A stretch of 64,000 nt of DNA from Balanoglossus misakiensis (Eukaryota; Hemichordata): positions 7,812,001-7,876,000 of the forward strand of contig CM082584.2 in the NCBI GenBank assembly GCA_040954595.2, in the 5' to 3' direction. The position numbers and the translations under genes were made by a program. Below are positions 37,601 through 52,600 of the stretch, piece by piece. The notes under the pieces are model-generated. The model saw only the letters and a list, made by a program, of their open reading frames with translations, made no database searches and was not told the DNA's origin. Each line of letters begins with the position of its first letter. The stretch's first letter is position 1.

Positions 37601-40600
37601 TATGGAACTTTGCCAGATTGACGAACTGTGACCTATCTCTGACAGCGTGCTGTTGTAAGTCGATCACATTTATTTGAAATCTTGGCATACTTAACCCAAT
37701 TAGCGTAACTACTTACGACAACAGCGTTCAGAAAATAAACTTTTAAGCAACTATGAGAAAGTCGTTCAATAAACTGTAATATTGGAATCTTGTGATCATA
37801 TGACTGACTCCTTTCGACCGGTTTTAAGATCGCGCCAAATTCTGGCTGATACCAAGGAGAATTTCAAATCATTTTTTTTTTAACTTCTGTCGTGAGAGGA
37901 TCTTGAAAGAGGACAGGTCGATAATCCCAGTGGAGCGTGGAGTATACGTGCGAGTCGACACGTACAACGACTGAAGACCCTCACACAGGTCTTCAAGGAA
38001 GCCACCTGTTGACCTCAGCGCTCGCCGGAGGCCGACAATTAAAATCCACTGTGCGCAATGGTCTGTGACAGAGATCCTGCAATGCCCGAAGCCACAATCA
38101 TACACTGTTTGTTCCCAAATATACACAGTATTGTGAATCTCCAGAGATATATGTTACACTGGGTCTCAGCCCTCTGTGAAATCAATTTGCGCTGTGAAAC
38201 CAACCCGAGTAAGGTATACATTGACTGAAATAATGACTTGGACGTACCAAGTTTACCGGATAGCTGAGGGGAATAAAGTCATCATGGTGAGAGAAAAAAG
38301 ACGCTAGCCCTCGGTTGAAGCAAACAAGCTCACTGTTCGAGCCATCCCCAGTTGATCTATGCACTTCTTGACTGTGACTTTCAAAGTTCATTAAGCCTGC
38401 TGTTTTTCATTAGCGTTTTCAAAGACAACGTTCAAACAACATCAATTCTAAATTAACTTCAAGGGAGTCATAAAGGCTGATTCAATCCTATCCTCTGTCC
38501 CCCTCAAAATTAGAACCTTGATACATAATGCATTTAGGAAGAGCAAAATATCTATTAAGGAAACCACTGGAACCAGAATATCTGTCCTTGATAGAGAGGT
38601 GTCCTGATTAAAGAGGTGTCCGCAAAAGCAGGTATCACTGGACAGTAAAACCTGTCTGAACCAAACCCTGTCTAATCTGGAAACCTGTCTATACCAAACA
38701 CCTTTTCCAGTCCCTTCAACACAGAACCACGTGTTAAAAGAACCTCTATAAACCGGACACCTCTGCAAACCAAACAATTTCTTCAGTATGTCCCTTTGGT
38801 GTTCGGTTTAGACAGGTTTCACTGATGTATTTTAAATCTTACCCGTCTTCGGTAAAACCTGGACCACGTGATGCAGAGCCGCCTGCAGATTGCCGATGCG
38901 TACGTGAGCGATGATGGAGGTGGTGCCGGCCGGGATCAGCCGCATCCCAGTCATCCAATCGAGCGAGCCGTTGAGCGAGCTGACCAGGCTGTTGGTGTGC
39001 GTGAAAATGTCGCCGTCCGGAGGAACCCATGGCCCGCAGATGTTGCTGCCCAGCTGTGTGTCAATTAAGACAAAATAGAGAATTATTTTTATTATACAAA
39101 TGTACATGAAAGTCTTATGCACACTGAAGATGTTAGCCAAACCTGTGGTGGCCACCTCTATATAGTGGCCACTTTAGTTTAATACTAGTCCCTGTGCAAT
39201 TTAATTTATGTATTACTTGACCTGTCTATAAAAGCCACCTGTCTGTAAAGGCCAGTTTAGAAAAGTCCTGTGCCATTCCACTGAGGGACTACATGTATGG
39301 TGTGAATTTTGGAACCTGATTCACGTCTTAATCTGTCTGCAGTGTAAGAAAATAACCCACCAAGTAATAACAGTGTCTGGGCACATGGCTGATGCACTGA
39401 AAAAACCTGTGACATGACCGTCCATTCAGTAAAGAGCGAAAAAGATTGAGAAACGTAATTTTATCAATTTTCCTGTCAAGCTATATATTACGTGCACCGT
39501 ATTAGTAGTCTGTGTGCGAACGGGCTTTGTGATGCATCCGAGCGAATTCCCAAGTCAATCACGCAAAATCTGAAGAGGTTGATATCCCAATCTAACGAAG
39601 CCGGCATTGGCAAACATATCCCATGTCAGATTTCCAATTACCTTTTCCTGGAATTAAACCCTCCTCTACTTTCTCTGCTGAATAAAAAACGTCCATTTAA
39701 TGATGATATTGAGAAAACACCGACCAAAGGAAACCCCGGGATGTGTCGTCAAACAACACGAATTTACGGTAGCCCAAGTCATCTTGCATCGAACTGTATT
39801 TCAATGTCGAAGTGTAACTTCCAACACATTCACATTATTTCTATCCAGCTATATGTTTCCAACTACTCTGATGTAGCATCGCTTGAATAACAGCTTTTTT
39901 AACAGTCACACATTTTGCATGGGGAACCATTGAATGGGCACATCATTATTGTAAACATTTTACCAACAGGATGCAACATTTATTAATCAGTCTCTAATAA
40001 TATAAAAGTACAATGTAATATGATTGACAAGATTGGAGTTATGAAAACCTGCCATACCGATCAATCAAGATCCTTTCTTACAGCATGTTCATGTGTTCAA
40101 GTTCTCCCTCAAAGTTAATAAAGGGTCATTATGAGGTAATTTCACTGTACATTAACTTTTGATTTGCTTTGTACAAGGCTCAATTGGGGAGAAAATGATT
40201 AAAGAAGGAAAATGATCAAATCAAAAGTAATTGATTGAAGTTTTCCCGTGGATGATGCCTGCCTTGACTCAGTGGCTTGTGGCCTGAGCTTTGGAGTGTC
40301 TCATGCAAACTTCACGCTTTTTGTAAGCCCCAACCCACCCAAAATGTCGTGCTGCCATTAAACTCAGGCCGGATTGGTGGTCATCACAGCACAATCAATC
40401 TCTGTTCACAAACAGTACAAGTCATCGAGATGGACAACAACTCCCAGAAAGGGAGAATACAACAGCGTACTAAGTATCTCCAGCACAGTTGTTGTAGCAA
40501 CAGGGTTCGAAAAAAATGTCAGTTACTCTTAAAAGCCATTGTTTAGAGACAGTTTCCACGGCGATTCGTCCAAATCATCTACACTGCGACGTTAAACATT

Positions 40601-43600
40601 TAACCAGGCTGCATGTGGGTGTATTATTAGAATTCAGGGCGATATCTCACAGAGTTATTTATACGGAGGAGTGTCCGGATGAAAAACCAACAGAGCTGGC
40701 ACGATTGTTCGCGAATTTATCCACACTGCAGCAGTGTCAAATAAATTTACGCACTACGATTCTCGCCAAACAATGGAAACAGGTAAACTTACTTCAAGAG
40801 AAACCAACAGAAAGTTCTTTTCATTATTGTTCGCTTTACAGACAGAGGTGAGTGCACTGTTGCCCCCCTGCAGAATGTCGCACAGCTCTTCAAAAGGCAA
40901 CTTGAAAACAAGATTACTATTCAAATGTTTCAACTGCTGAAGTGATTGAATATATGTCTGACTTGCCGGCTGTGGTTTCTGGTCACGATCGAAAGTGGAT
41001 GAACACGATTATGCACTAACAGCGACACGCGATTTTCCACAATTCCAGTTTCGAGTTTCCAATCTCAGCAAAAAAAAACATATTATTTGTCTGTCTGATT
41101 CAATCCGGCAATTTCCCCCACCTTCTGTTGGCCTTGTCATTCAGTTTTCCGCTTTGAAATTTTGAAACAATGAGGTTTATTATCTGACGACAGTTATTAT
41201 GGTAGCTTTTTCATATGATGATGGAATTTATTTTGTCTGCTGAACAGTGTTTGACAGTTCCCCACTCACAACCTCCAACATGTCAGTGACATTTTTGTGA
41301 CTTAATGTGACACAAATTTGGGTATCAGACCAGAGATCACTTCACTGAAGTTTCTATTTCCATCCGTTATTTAAAAAGTAATCAAGAACTCAGACATGGG
41401 GAAAAAAATCTGAACAGTTTTGACCTAGAACAGGACTTTCAGCAGAGCAATCGCAAACAATAACTTTGACAGTGTTATTTTTTTTAATAAATAAAGTCAG
41501 ATTAGCCTTCAGAAATAAAATGGAATTCACGGTTCAGGTTCCTTGCTGGCTGTCGATATCCATCTTGTACAACTTCCCCTGGTTACCATTCTGATAAAGG
41601 ACGCATGACAAAAAGGCAGGAAACCTCCTTTGAGGGGTTGCCTAGCAACCGGAACAACCAATAACGCGGCTATTCTCCACCGGTTAGGGACTCTCCAATT
41701 GACCAGATTTATCGGAATTGCGGGATGTTTCCGTTGCATTCAGAAAACGGCAAAAACTGCCTGTTAAATACTACCCTGGAATGAATGTCGAAAGGACACT
41801 CAGTTGACTGCATGCTTTTCATTTACACGACACAAAACAGCGGGAATTCGCAATTTCTTTTGAACAGAAACCATGATTTGACTGCTAGTGTACACCTGGT
41901 CTCCACTATGGGAAGGTTATTCAAATGTGACCAACAGAGGATGCTAATTAATTGATCACCATTTGACACTTTCTGATTTATTTATATACATGTACTGTAA
42001 AACAGGAAATCTTTACGAACAATAAATTTTCGCGAACTTTCCTTATAAAAGATTTAGAGGCAATGAGAAATGAAGTGCATGTTACATCGCAGACAGCAAA
42101 TGCTAGTATCTGAATGGGATGTATGCAACTCAGAACACACAGAAATAAAATCAGATCATCAAACTCGGCTATCACTAGTGAAATGAAAAGTGAACAATAC
42201 ACAGTGAAGTCACTGTTCACAGACAAACATCTGTCGTCTCTCCTTTTTGTAAACTGTGTCATTTCAATCTGATTATGAAATAATCCCCATTATAAAATTG
42301 CTCTGCTGAAAGGTCTTAGGGAATAATTGGGTCGCTCAAGGGTCTATGGTCACAGCACTCTGTAACACTTGTTTGGGTATTATCTCATACCAAAGTTTCA
42401 GCTCGAAAATTCCCACCTCCTTTAAAACCAGCACACTAATTTATTCCATATAGAATTATTTACACAATGGACACTAGAAATGAGTCAACTCAGCATAAAA
42501 TTATGTTTATATAACAATTACTGCAAACAGTACTATGGGATGAACTTCATAGCAGTAAAATGCAGTGAGCTCATTGTTTTAATTTGACAATTCACTGTCC
42601 TTTTTTATTGAAACAGCAGCCCAACCCAAACCCAAAACCATTTTATATATTGTGCACAGTTTATTTCCCAACAAGAATTGTGCATACATGTGTACTACAA
42701 TATATTGTGCTGTATGCAGGGAGAGTACGTTAAACTTTATTTGCGTTCTTCAACAGTTTAAGGACACAGTCCTGAAAGAAAGTCAGAGTCTATAACAAGA
42801 CCTTTAACTTCTACTCAGGACAGCCATTAAGTGTTTCACCTTGTCTGATAATCAAGTAGGCCGTCCGTCACACTCCTGCCGTTACCATGACAGCGTTTAT
42901 GTTATGGAAGTATTTTTCCCAGGCAAGAGGCATGTTAGCTATTTCCGACATTATACAATGTACAGGATGGTAGCAGTTGTAATGATTTCTCAAGTAGGCA
43001 GAGTGTGGGTATGTACGGTACACACAGCCATCATGCATGGCTGTCAATAGCTCTGCATGGCAGGGCTGCAGTGTACAATATGTATGCAATGCTTCCACAC
43101 AATACACAGCCCTGCTGCGCAGAGCAAGGCTGTCAACAATGCAGAGTGGATTATTAAGTCCTCCTCCTCAAGAGCCCCCAGGGGGGGAGGTAGAGAACGA
43201 AACCCCGTCAGGTAGCCATAATTGACCTAGTTTCAAGGATATCACTGTATGGGAAATTTGAGGGGGCAAACTTTTTTCAAATTCCCCACGGTGTCGTTCT
43301 TGAAAACATTATATGATTGTACGGTATTGGCTGTGAAACGCACTATGGGACATTTTGATGTGATTGTGGTGTCATACATCCGAATCCTGTGGGACAAGAT
43401 ATCCACGGGTTCACTGAAGGGACATTCAACTGAGCTGCTGGTGTAGTCTGTTAATTCTCCTGACAGAGACACAGACCTCAGCAAGTGACTATTAGCCTGT
43501 GAAATCAAGTGTAAACAAATTTACACTCTGCTGTCTACTTCCTGGCTTCAAAATAAAAACTTGCATGCTAAAAGCAGCAACTGCTTTTTACTCATTATTA

Positions 43601-46600
43601 ATTCTAATACGGTCTGATTGTCTTCTTTTAGTTAAAGCCACCATTTGAAAATTTGAAGGCCGAAACTTCAAGGAGATCCTGTAAAACCCATATGCTTATC
43701 AGGACACCTGTTATTAAATCAGGGTATTTTTCGTTTCGGCAGCTGAAGAGATTTTCACTTGTTTCCCCCAAGGACAACTGGGAGAAAGAAACACTTTGCA
43801 GTGTTCTAACACAGGTTTTATAATTGTACGGTACTTTAGGATATTTCCCTCGAACAAAGTTTCGCTTTATCCCACCTGGTTCAACATTGCACTGGCTAAT
43901 CAAACGTGTCACCTTATGGATAGATCCACGGTCACCTACAGTACCGAGTACACTTGCCTAAGCTGTGTTTTGTCTGCTCTGGAAGCACAGCGAACAAAAC
44001 ATGGCTAGATACTAGACTAGCACTTGCCTTGACATCATATGTACTGCACATATGTACTTGATATGACATTTGTGGCCAATTTGTCACGGAATGATTGGCA
44101 TATTTTCTTCCTACGCAGATCTCCTTGAAATGTGCAACCTCAAATAATTTCTCCACTGAAAATAAGGTCAACACAGCTGCCTTAACCCTTTCATCACCAT
44201 GGTTCAGTTCAAACCCATAGTTTTCTATGGTAAGGTTGGACCTCTAAAGAGGGAACTGGGGGTGAAAGGGTTAAACAATTGCACACGAAAGAAGGAAGTA
44301 TACAACACAATTAATACTGAGTCACATCGAAAGCCCTGCAAAATCGCTTGTTTATGACTTATTTCACTAAGACATTATTTCTGTCTGGTGACTCCAGGAG
44401 ATAATCTAGGGTATGTGCAAAGCTGCAGGTTACAGTTGCCAATAGAAACAAGAACCAGTATACAAGAGTATACTACCAATGTTGTAAAATCACCATGGAT
44501 ACGGCTGGAAGCTTAAAGACAAATAGGCAGAGAGTATGTCGAGCATGCTCTTAATACTTCCCTCATTGTCGACGGTAATATTTCATGATGTAATCGTGGA
44601 TTCGCGAAATGCATTCAATTTGAGATTATTGCCAAACCGGAGTATTGATGACATGTTTTGACCCTTTTTTTTACTCATCACAATAACCCTTTCAGGTTAT
44701 TCCACAACATACTCGTGGGCTCCGTTGCCATCACTCAGCAACGTGGGCCGACTTTCTGAGCAGTACGACCAAAACCGACCAGTCAGCAACACAATGGTGC
44801 TTCAGGGCAGTGCATCAACATATACGCTCTGTTACGTACGCACCAATTCGCCAAGACTTAACCACCAAAACCATGCGAGCTAGCACCAAAGTGGTGCGTA
44901 CCAAGACCAACAGAAAAGTCTTACAACCCCATACAGCCTGATAGTGTCTGTATGTTTCACACTGTACAAGAACACAGCACACTATAAAAAAAAACATCCT
45001 TGAGGTAGACACAATTTCACTGTGTGTCTGGTAGATAGATTACAGCATCTCAGGGCATTTAATGGAGAGTATGGAGACAGGTCGTCACCGACTATATATC
45101 ACGCTGGTTTGAGCACTTCCATTCAGATAAGTGACCCGTACCTAAGTATACGTAATATTGTTATCATCACCAGCCCATGAAAGAATCATGAATTATTGTA
45201 AATCCACTCAACAAATTAAGGCACATATTTTCCAATTTGCATCCATCTCATTTTCAGATGCTTGTTTTTCGTTCTAGCATTAGACACCGTACTAAGACAT
45301 CACAACGCTACAAACTCAAAAGCATATTAGCACCAATCCTGCCATGATCACCATTTAAATGCAACAAGTAGTCTTGAACTTGGCCTTCTGTGTACATTGT
45401 ATCTCTCACATTTTGCAAAAGCATTACTGTGCACTTTTAAGGTTTCTATTGACAACCAAGTAAAATATTCCAATCATGTTGAAAGCATTTACTCTAAAAC
45501 ATCTGCGTTAGTTGAAAAAATATAATAAATGTTTTGATTTGAGAAAGGAAAACGAAAATTAGGTCTTCATCATCATCATTCTAAACAATGTTGAACTGCT
45601 ACGTTTTATTTTTCTAACCTGCGCAAAATATTAATTCCCCAAAGCCCGAAAGTTGTTGAGAAACCCCATTAAACACAGAACTGTGTGATTAAAAAAATAG
45701 TCCTTGAAAATTTGTGGGTTTCAAAATTTAAATTGCCTAGAGCGATCAATGTGGAGAATAACACAACCAATATGCCACTTTGCGTTTTTAAGAAATGACA
45801 CAATTCCATTCTCGGAGATGATTTGATCCATATACGTGAACACAGAGAATTTCCGATGCCGATATCGCCATAGTAACTGAGACCTAGCCAATCAATTGTT
45901 ATTGTTTCAGACTGCGAGGCTGATTATAGAAGGCTCTTTCACCAGAGAGCAGAAACAGCTCACCATGCATGGTTACAGAGAACACGTACAATCTCCCCCC
46001 ATTCTTTGCTCTGAAAGGAATTTCACACACTACGTATTAAATACTCCACCAAGACGAAGCCACAAACGAAATACTCTTGCCCTTTTCACGCCAAAGGAAA
46101 TTGATTATGTACACATAAAGAGCCTTTCTGGAAGCTAAGATAACATGTTTGCGCGCCAATCTAAATCCTGAAGTGGGGAATGACTTCATTTGCTTAAATA
46201 CTGGTATGTTTTGCAATATACAGAAATACAACTTGAGGCTCGCCACAGTCAATAAAGCCTGATAATTTCTCTGTACGACAAACGACTGGGAAAGCAATTT
46301 TATTCAAAAGTAAATCAATATTTTGAACTGAAAAAAAGAATCTATGGTCTAGCTTTCATCGCAAAACCATATCCGTTCAACAAGCCAAGTTGATGTAATT
46401 CATACAGTGATTATATTAAAGCAAACTGTTTTTCCTCAAGATAACCCACACACTACATGTAGTTCACTGAAGAAATATTTTATGCATGTTCCTGAGTTAC
46501 GTAAAAATCACAGCTACAATTTTGGTTATTTGCTGCCATGTCCTGGAGTCTGGGCATGTAACAGACAACATTTGCTTATATTTCTATAGTAGCACGACAA

Positions 46601-49600
46601 CGACAATATATACTAGTTACTTACAGTTGTGAGAAAAAGTCAATACTAGTACATTGTATTTCTATAATTGTTTATCAACTACAGCACACTATCTATTATT
46701 ATGCACAAAAGATTCAGGTATTGGGGTTAGAGTACCATAAGCTTGTCTCATTCCTATTTGCAAATAATATGATTTTTTGTCTCGGAAATGCATCTCAATT
46801 TTCTCTCTGGTCTAGATAAAGAAAGATCATACGGAAAATACATGCATCCACATGCCATCTTTGAGTGATATAGAGGAAACTATAGGCACCAGATACAATA
46901 GCGTTCATTCCCTTGTTTCACGCTTGATCAATGCAAACATATGGCGCCATTTGGCATTGGCTTTGAATGCGACACAGTGTTGAATTCTGGATTATTTTTG
47001 TTCGCTGCGGAAAATAAATTTGTATAGCATGGAAGGGGTAGACCCCCCAGTGTCAACAAAGCTCAAGGTTAAGGTCGGCTTACTGGGGGCTAATCGCTGT
47101 TAAACCCTGTGTGTGTGTGTTGTGAGTCCTTTTCTTTGTATAAAGCACATTGGTGGGAAAGCGCGACGGAAATATGAATTGCAACAAAGGCTTTCTCGTC
47201 ACCCCTACTAGATTGAGTCAAATTGAAACGCTTGTTCAAATGTGGCTTAATGATGTGTCTGGGATTTTTCATTCTACACATTTCAAATTCAAGTGTACTG
47301 TACAGAATTAAGAAACAAACACTGATCACAACATTTGTGATGACTACCTCTTTCAGAAAACTGGCACTTTTTTTTCAAGTATTTGATGTTTTGAGTATCA
47401 AAATTTGTCAATCTAAGTCTTGGATTTGTGCTTCAACATCTTTTCCCTCTCTCACTGCTTATTTTTTTCTTCAATAAAATGGTTTTCTTTAATTCACAAT
47501 CTCTCAATATCTACCCAAGCATTATTGAAAGCAAAGACGTCTTTTCCTTCTGTTCAGAAAGATGTTTCAATTACTGGGGAAGTATTAATACCATAGTCAC
47601 ACTATATTCGTCTAAAAGTATTTCAACATCTGTTTACGGTGTTTGTATGATATGGGCAAATATCCAAAAGTCTTGAGGCAACAATAACAAACACATTCAA
47701 GCAAGCAACAATGAACAGGTAGTATTTTGTTATGAGAAGTAACCCAGACCTCTGTACAGGGGAACAGACAGTAGTTTGACTTCTGACCGACGCATTATTC
47801 TGAATTTTTCTCTTTAAAAAAATTCATTATCGTCGGTCCTGTTGACGCCGGGCGGCAGAACAGCGATCGTGCAGATAATGGTTTAGGGGTAGAATGAGCG
47901 GGGGTGTTTATAGAAATGGATACATGATTGATGAGTGAATTTTGTCTGAAATGAAACCCTTGTTAACTATAACCTGCACTGAGTAAAGTCCAGGACACTG
48001 CCGTGTGTAGCAATGATATGTCTGGTAAAAACAGGGTCATCCGAACCGTCATCCTCGCTTTATGATTTCAACGACTTCAACGAAAGAGCTTAACATTAGG
48101 TGCACTTCAGGGCAGAAGTGTTCTACCTTTCAGCCTGTTATCACCCGAAGCCAGATTTCAGTTGATTTTATACATAACTTTATGCATAAAATACATAATC
48201 TTTTATCCATAAATCAGCACAATAATATGATATCATATGAATCAAATGCAGTTACTCCTTTCAGCTACACCTGGTATGCAAATATATGTAAATGATATGC
48301 AAAAGATTATTTGAGTACATACAATACAAACTGTAGACACGTACTATAAACTTTTGAAAATTCAATTTTTCTCGTGGGAAAAACAAAAGACAGTAGCATT
48401 TGTGTGCATCTGAGAATATTAGTTCAAATATTTAAAGTTACTCGTCCTACAAATATTACGGGATTTATTAAATGACTTCTGCATTGCGAAATGTCGCATC
48501 TGTCAAGAGTGGTGATTTATTCATTGTGGGCCCAGTAAAAATAATTACACTGACCTGTCAAGTACTGTACTTATCTGGCAATGCAAGTAATTGAGCGACC
48601 ACGCACACTTCAAAAAGGGCACTCGGTTTAAAATGGCACCACTTTCTGAACAGCTAGTACAAATGTCACCAACGGGAAATGGTTATTTGACAAATTAAAA
48701 ATGTCCTTTTTTTTCTCAACTGCCACTTTTCACTGGGAGTGCATATCTGTAATCAAATTCTCCTCCTGTCTAGACTTTCTCTACAATTATGAATGATGCC
48801 CAAAGCAGGTACTGGTTTTCATTTATCAAGTTATCCTTATATAAATACTCATTCAGCGGTCCCTAGAATGTCTCACCAAGAACCATACTCTACCTTTAAG
48901 CCACACTTTTCATCACTAATTTACCTTTATATTTTGTTTCCAGCATTTCTGGCGAGTGACTGATTTATGCTATCGATTTTTCTACGGTACTTAAGCCTGG
49001 GGAAGTTTACCAACTTGTCCATATCGATTCACGATTGTTATTTGCTCATTCTTTGTTAACTTTACATAATATTTAAAGTAAGCATCTTTTCACAAAAGTT
49101 ATTTCAACAGTTGACGCTTTTTCCACACCACACCACAGCTGAGTGGACTTTCATTGACTTGTCAATCAATGTGCTTAATTTTAACTCAAAGACTTTATCA
49201 ACCCAAAGTGTTGGTGTGAGCAAACCATCACTTCAAAGGCTGTCTAAAAAGATTACCATTGAAGCAGTGTTCTCCCCAGAAAAAAATTATGTTGGAAGCA
49301 GTTTCGTTGGAACAAATTCCTCTGAAACAACTTCAACATTATAGGTATACTCGTATGTGATGTATATAGAGAACTCATAGTCATACACATGCATGCCTAT
49401 ATGCTCTCAAAAGGGACGTTTGGCAGGATTTCGGTTCACTATTCAAATCACAAGATGCGTTTATTTGGAATCATTTACGATCGACTTGGACTGGTCAGGC
49501 TGCAGATAAAGATTTATTGATTGATGATGTTTACGCACCAACCGTGATGGAATACTAAACTGAAATCCAGCTAAAGTTTCCCGGTAAAGTCTTAACTGAT

Positions 49601-52600
49601 AATGGAGACTTACACTTTCCAGAGGACATGAATGCACGTTGATGTGATGCAAACAACAGTTCTCAATTTTAGCATCGTTCGGAGATGGACACTCGTGCTT
49701 TGCGCAGAAATCCTCGGCTGCTTCTCCGTCACTGCAAAAATGATGAAAGAAAAGTGGGGTTATTATTAAAACACGCGGTCAATCTAGTGGTTAAAGTAAT
49801 TTATCTCGAGTAGAAAAGTCGTGGAAAGATAAAGCTGGATTTAATAGCTTTATTCATTCACGACTTTCCTGGGAATTGAGTTCAAAACCTTAAAAAAACG
49901 TGAGAAAATCTAAATACAGTCTCTCTGTGTGTACGGACGGACTGTGACCAATGCAGAGAGGAAAGAGTGCAATGATGTGAGAACGTCTATTTCATGCTCT
50001 CTTCATCCTTCGGTCTGGCGCTTTTTAGTCTTGTCCGTCGCGAATCTACTCTCAGGAATCTTCTCCGACAAATTGTGATTCTGGAGACTCGGGAAAGTTG
50101 ATTTATTTGCCCCTAACACAACATAAAACTATGCTGCAGACACACGGCCCACCATCGCCATCGAATGGCCATTTATATAGTCATGTGATTTGATATCGAT
50201 GACCTGACCCCACTTGACCTTAAGTCACCTGATACATATCACACATAAGAGAAAAGGAAGTTCACGAAGTTGGCGGAGGCCAATTTGGAGATCACCTAGG
50301 AAACGTACGCGTGCAGTTATCACCTGAATGACATATTTCAGAGAATACTAGAACGATAATGGTATACAAGCAGAAAGGGAAAGAAACTAAATAAATTGTT
50401 GGGATAAATATTTTACGGGACAAGTCTGCATGAGAAAGTACAATCGTTTAAAAAATAGCCTATAGTCGTCTTGGTCGATTTGAAGGCTTGGCTTACTCAT
50501 GCATATACGCATAGTCTTTTATTGCAATTTCTAACAAATGTGGTGACAGGTACCGACGGATCTGTGTCGAATTCGAAATTTCTTTCTCCAACCCTCTAGA
50601 TAAATCTGCAAGGTGCCACGTTCGGCGAGACCCGTGTTCACGATACCATTCTAAATAGACAAGAATTAACAAGGAGGCCAGACAAAATTAAACCCCAGTA
50701 TAAATTTTCAAGGTGATTGCAACTTATAATCATTCTACTAAACAAAGAAATAAATCTCTCCCACTTCGCGATCGTAAAGCTCGCGTGGGATCTTGTAATG
50801 GCACCTTGATGACACTTTAATGCTGGCTATCGATTGTCAATGACTAGCAGACCGTAATGAGGGGAAGCCAATAAAAGCTAGTCGATTGTGACGATGCCAT
50901 TTGATTGTAAATGAAGGTGAATTGCGGCTGATAGGTGTTCATAGAACTTCAATAGTATCGACGACTCTCCTTACTACAACAATGTAAATGCACCTGAACT
51001 TGATACGATCATGGGATCGGCTTTGTGCATTTTGTTCACAGTGAGACAATACAAACTGAGGCAGGTGCATTGGGAACAGACTTGACGAAAGCAGAGAAAA
51101 ACTACGACCGCGCAGGATGGATGTCTTTTCTGGACCGTCCGCGTATGTGATTTGCAGGTAAAACATGAAACTGCATTGTTGGACTTACACTGTTAGTTAT
51201 TTTGGGGATCGCGCAATAAATCAACTTGAAGTAGTTCTCGCGGAGTTCAATAGACGTGTGTAGATAAAAATTCTTATTGGACATTCTTTCGGTCACGGTA
51301 GGCACACCAGAAAGCGTCGATCGGTCGCCATGGGCAACGAACCAAGTCACGGTGGCAATATTTCAAATCTGCCATTGTTGGGATTAGGTGTCAACAGTAA
51401 ACTTTAGCGCACGGGGAACTAGAAAGAACTGTCGGCATCGAACTTGGATGTCGTTGTGGTTGTATATATAATTTCCGGGAAACGGTAATACGCGTATTGT
51501 TTCTGCTGTTAGTACATTGTACATTTCCCATTGGCCAAAAAAGGAACAATATTTTTACTCGAGTAAGCTTATATGTGGTTTTCATGACGCCCATACACAA
51601 CAATTTCACATTGGAACTTATTAACCCGTACTTTGTTTGAGCACGTCCATGGTTTGAGAGAGGAATCATGCTATATGTATATTCAATTGGCGTAATTATG
51701 TGATTGCATAATCGGTCCATAATAATTCTACCCTCATATTTTACCAATTTACATCCTGCTTCTAAAGACGACACTGTACATTTGACATCCAGTACGTACC
51801 AAATTATTGAAACCGCCAAACAAATAGGACGAAACGAAGACGTATTGGCTGAGCCAGGAAGTAACAACCCTAACGACGCAATTCGTCAAAATAACAAACA
51901 TTTTATATTACTAATATCCAGAAATAAACCTATTAAATTCGTCAATTAATTTAAACACAGTGACCACCACTAATGTCCAACGTATTATATATGCATGTAC
52001 ATGTATTTCATGTACAGTTGTATTCGTATTTAATTATGCCAATTAGCAGAATCACGGGAACGGTGGTACCTGTGACTTCTCATCCCTCTGGATGATGACA
52101 GGGAAGCCTTTGCACCGTAAACGCGCATCTAATTGATTGATGCACGCGCCCTCCAGAGATGTCGGGACCTCACCTGAATTCAAAGACTCTCCCGTAGTCC
52201 TGTGAATAGGCTGTGTCGTTGCGCACTGCCCAGTCGAAGAATTCCCTGGTCGTCGATATGCGATAGGTCACGTTGAATTCCTCCTCGCTGATGACTTCGT
52301 CCTGCACGGAAAGCCACTCCATGTGGAAACCTGCAGTGGGGAAAAAGTTGACAATTGCCATGTTTTTTTATGGTGACAAAAGGACATGTTGGGCGCTTCC
52401 TGTTGTATGAGGGAAGTACCACCTCATCCGTGTTTAGCAATTAGGTGTTAATGACTTAATAAAGGGGTTTATTACCTACTGTTTAGTTTATCACAAAACA
52501 GGTGGATTTCTTTATGGTTTTTTGTTTGCATCCCCAACGCGAACTGCATTAACTTTGTGAGAGATCGACACAAAGGGACCGAAGTGTGTGCGCGGCGATA

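Larger units (their letters stand above)
23485..38842 (-). other. 15.4-kb cyclase intron between exons 5 and 6
   Basis: No coding exon is supported here. It contains two adjacent inverted-repeat elements (24338-24649), a short perfect hairpin (26424-26463), copies of two dispersed families (33904-33997 and 34021-34176, and 38645-38822), a (GAAC)n run near 27810-27830, and several G/C homopolymers. An AT-rich, TAATTA-type stretch near 29085-29220 could be regulatory, but this is only an impression. Confidence 0.6.
39054..49613 (-). other. 10.6-kb cyclase intron between exons 4 and 5
   Basis: I see no supported exon here, and the flanking exons join in phase 0. It holds one TACTGTAAAAC repeat (41993-42037) and one TTAACCCTTTCACC element (44182-44274). 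Reading frames present are short and isolated. Confidence 0.6.

Noticed and set aside
51391-51867. 158-aa minus-strand frame
   Set aside because: It lies in a cyclase intron, has no recognisable domain and no splice continuity with the flanking exons.
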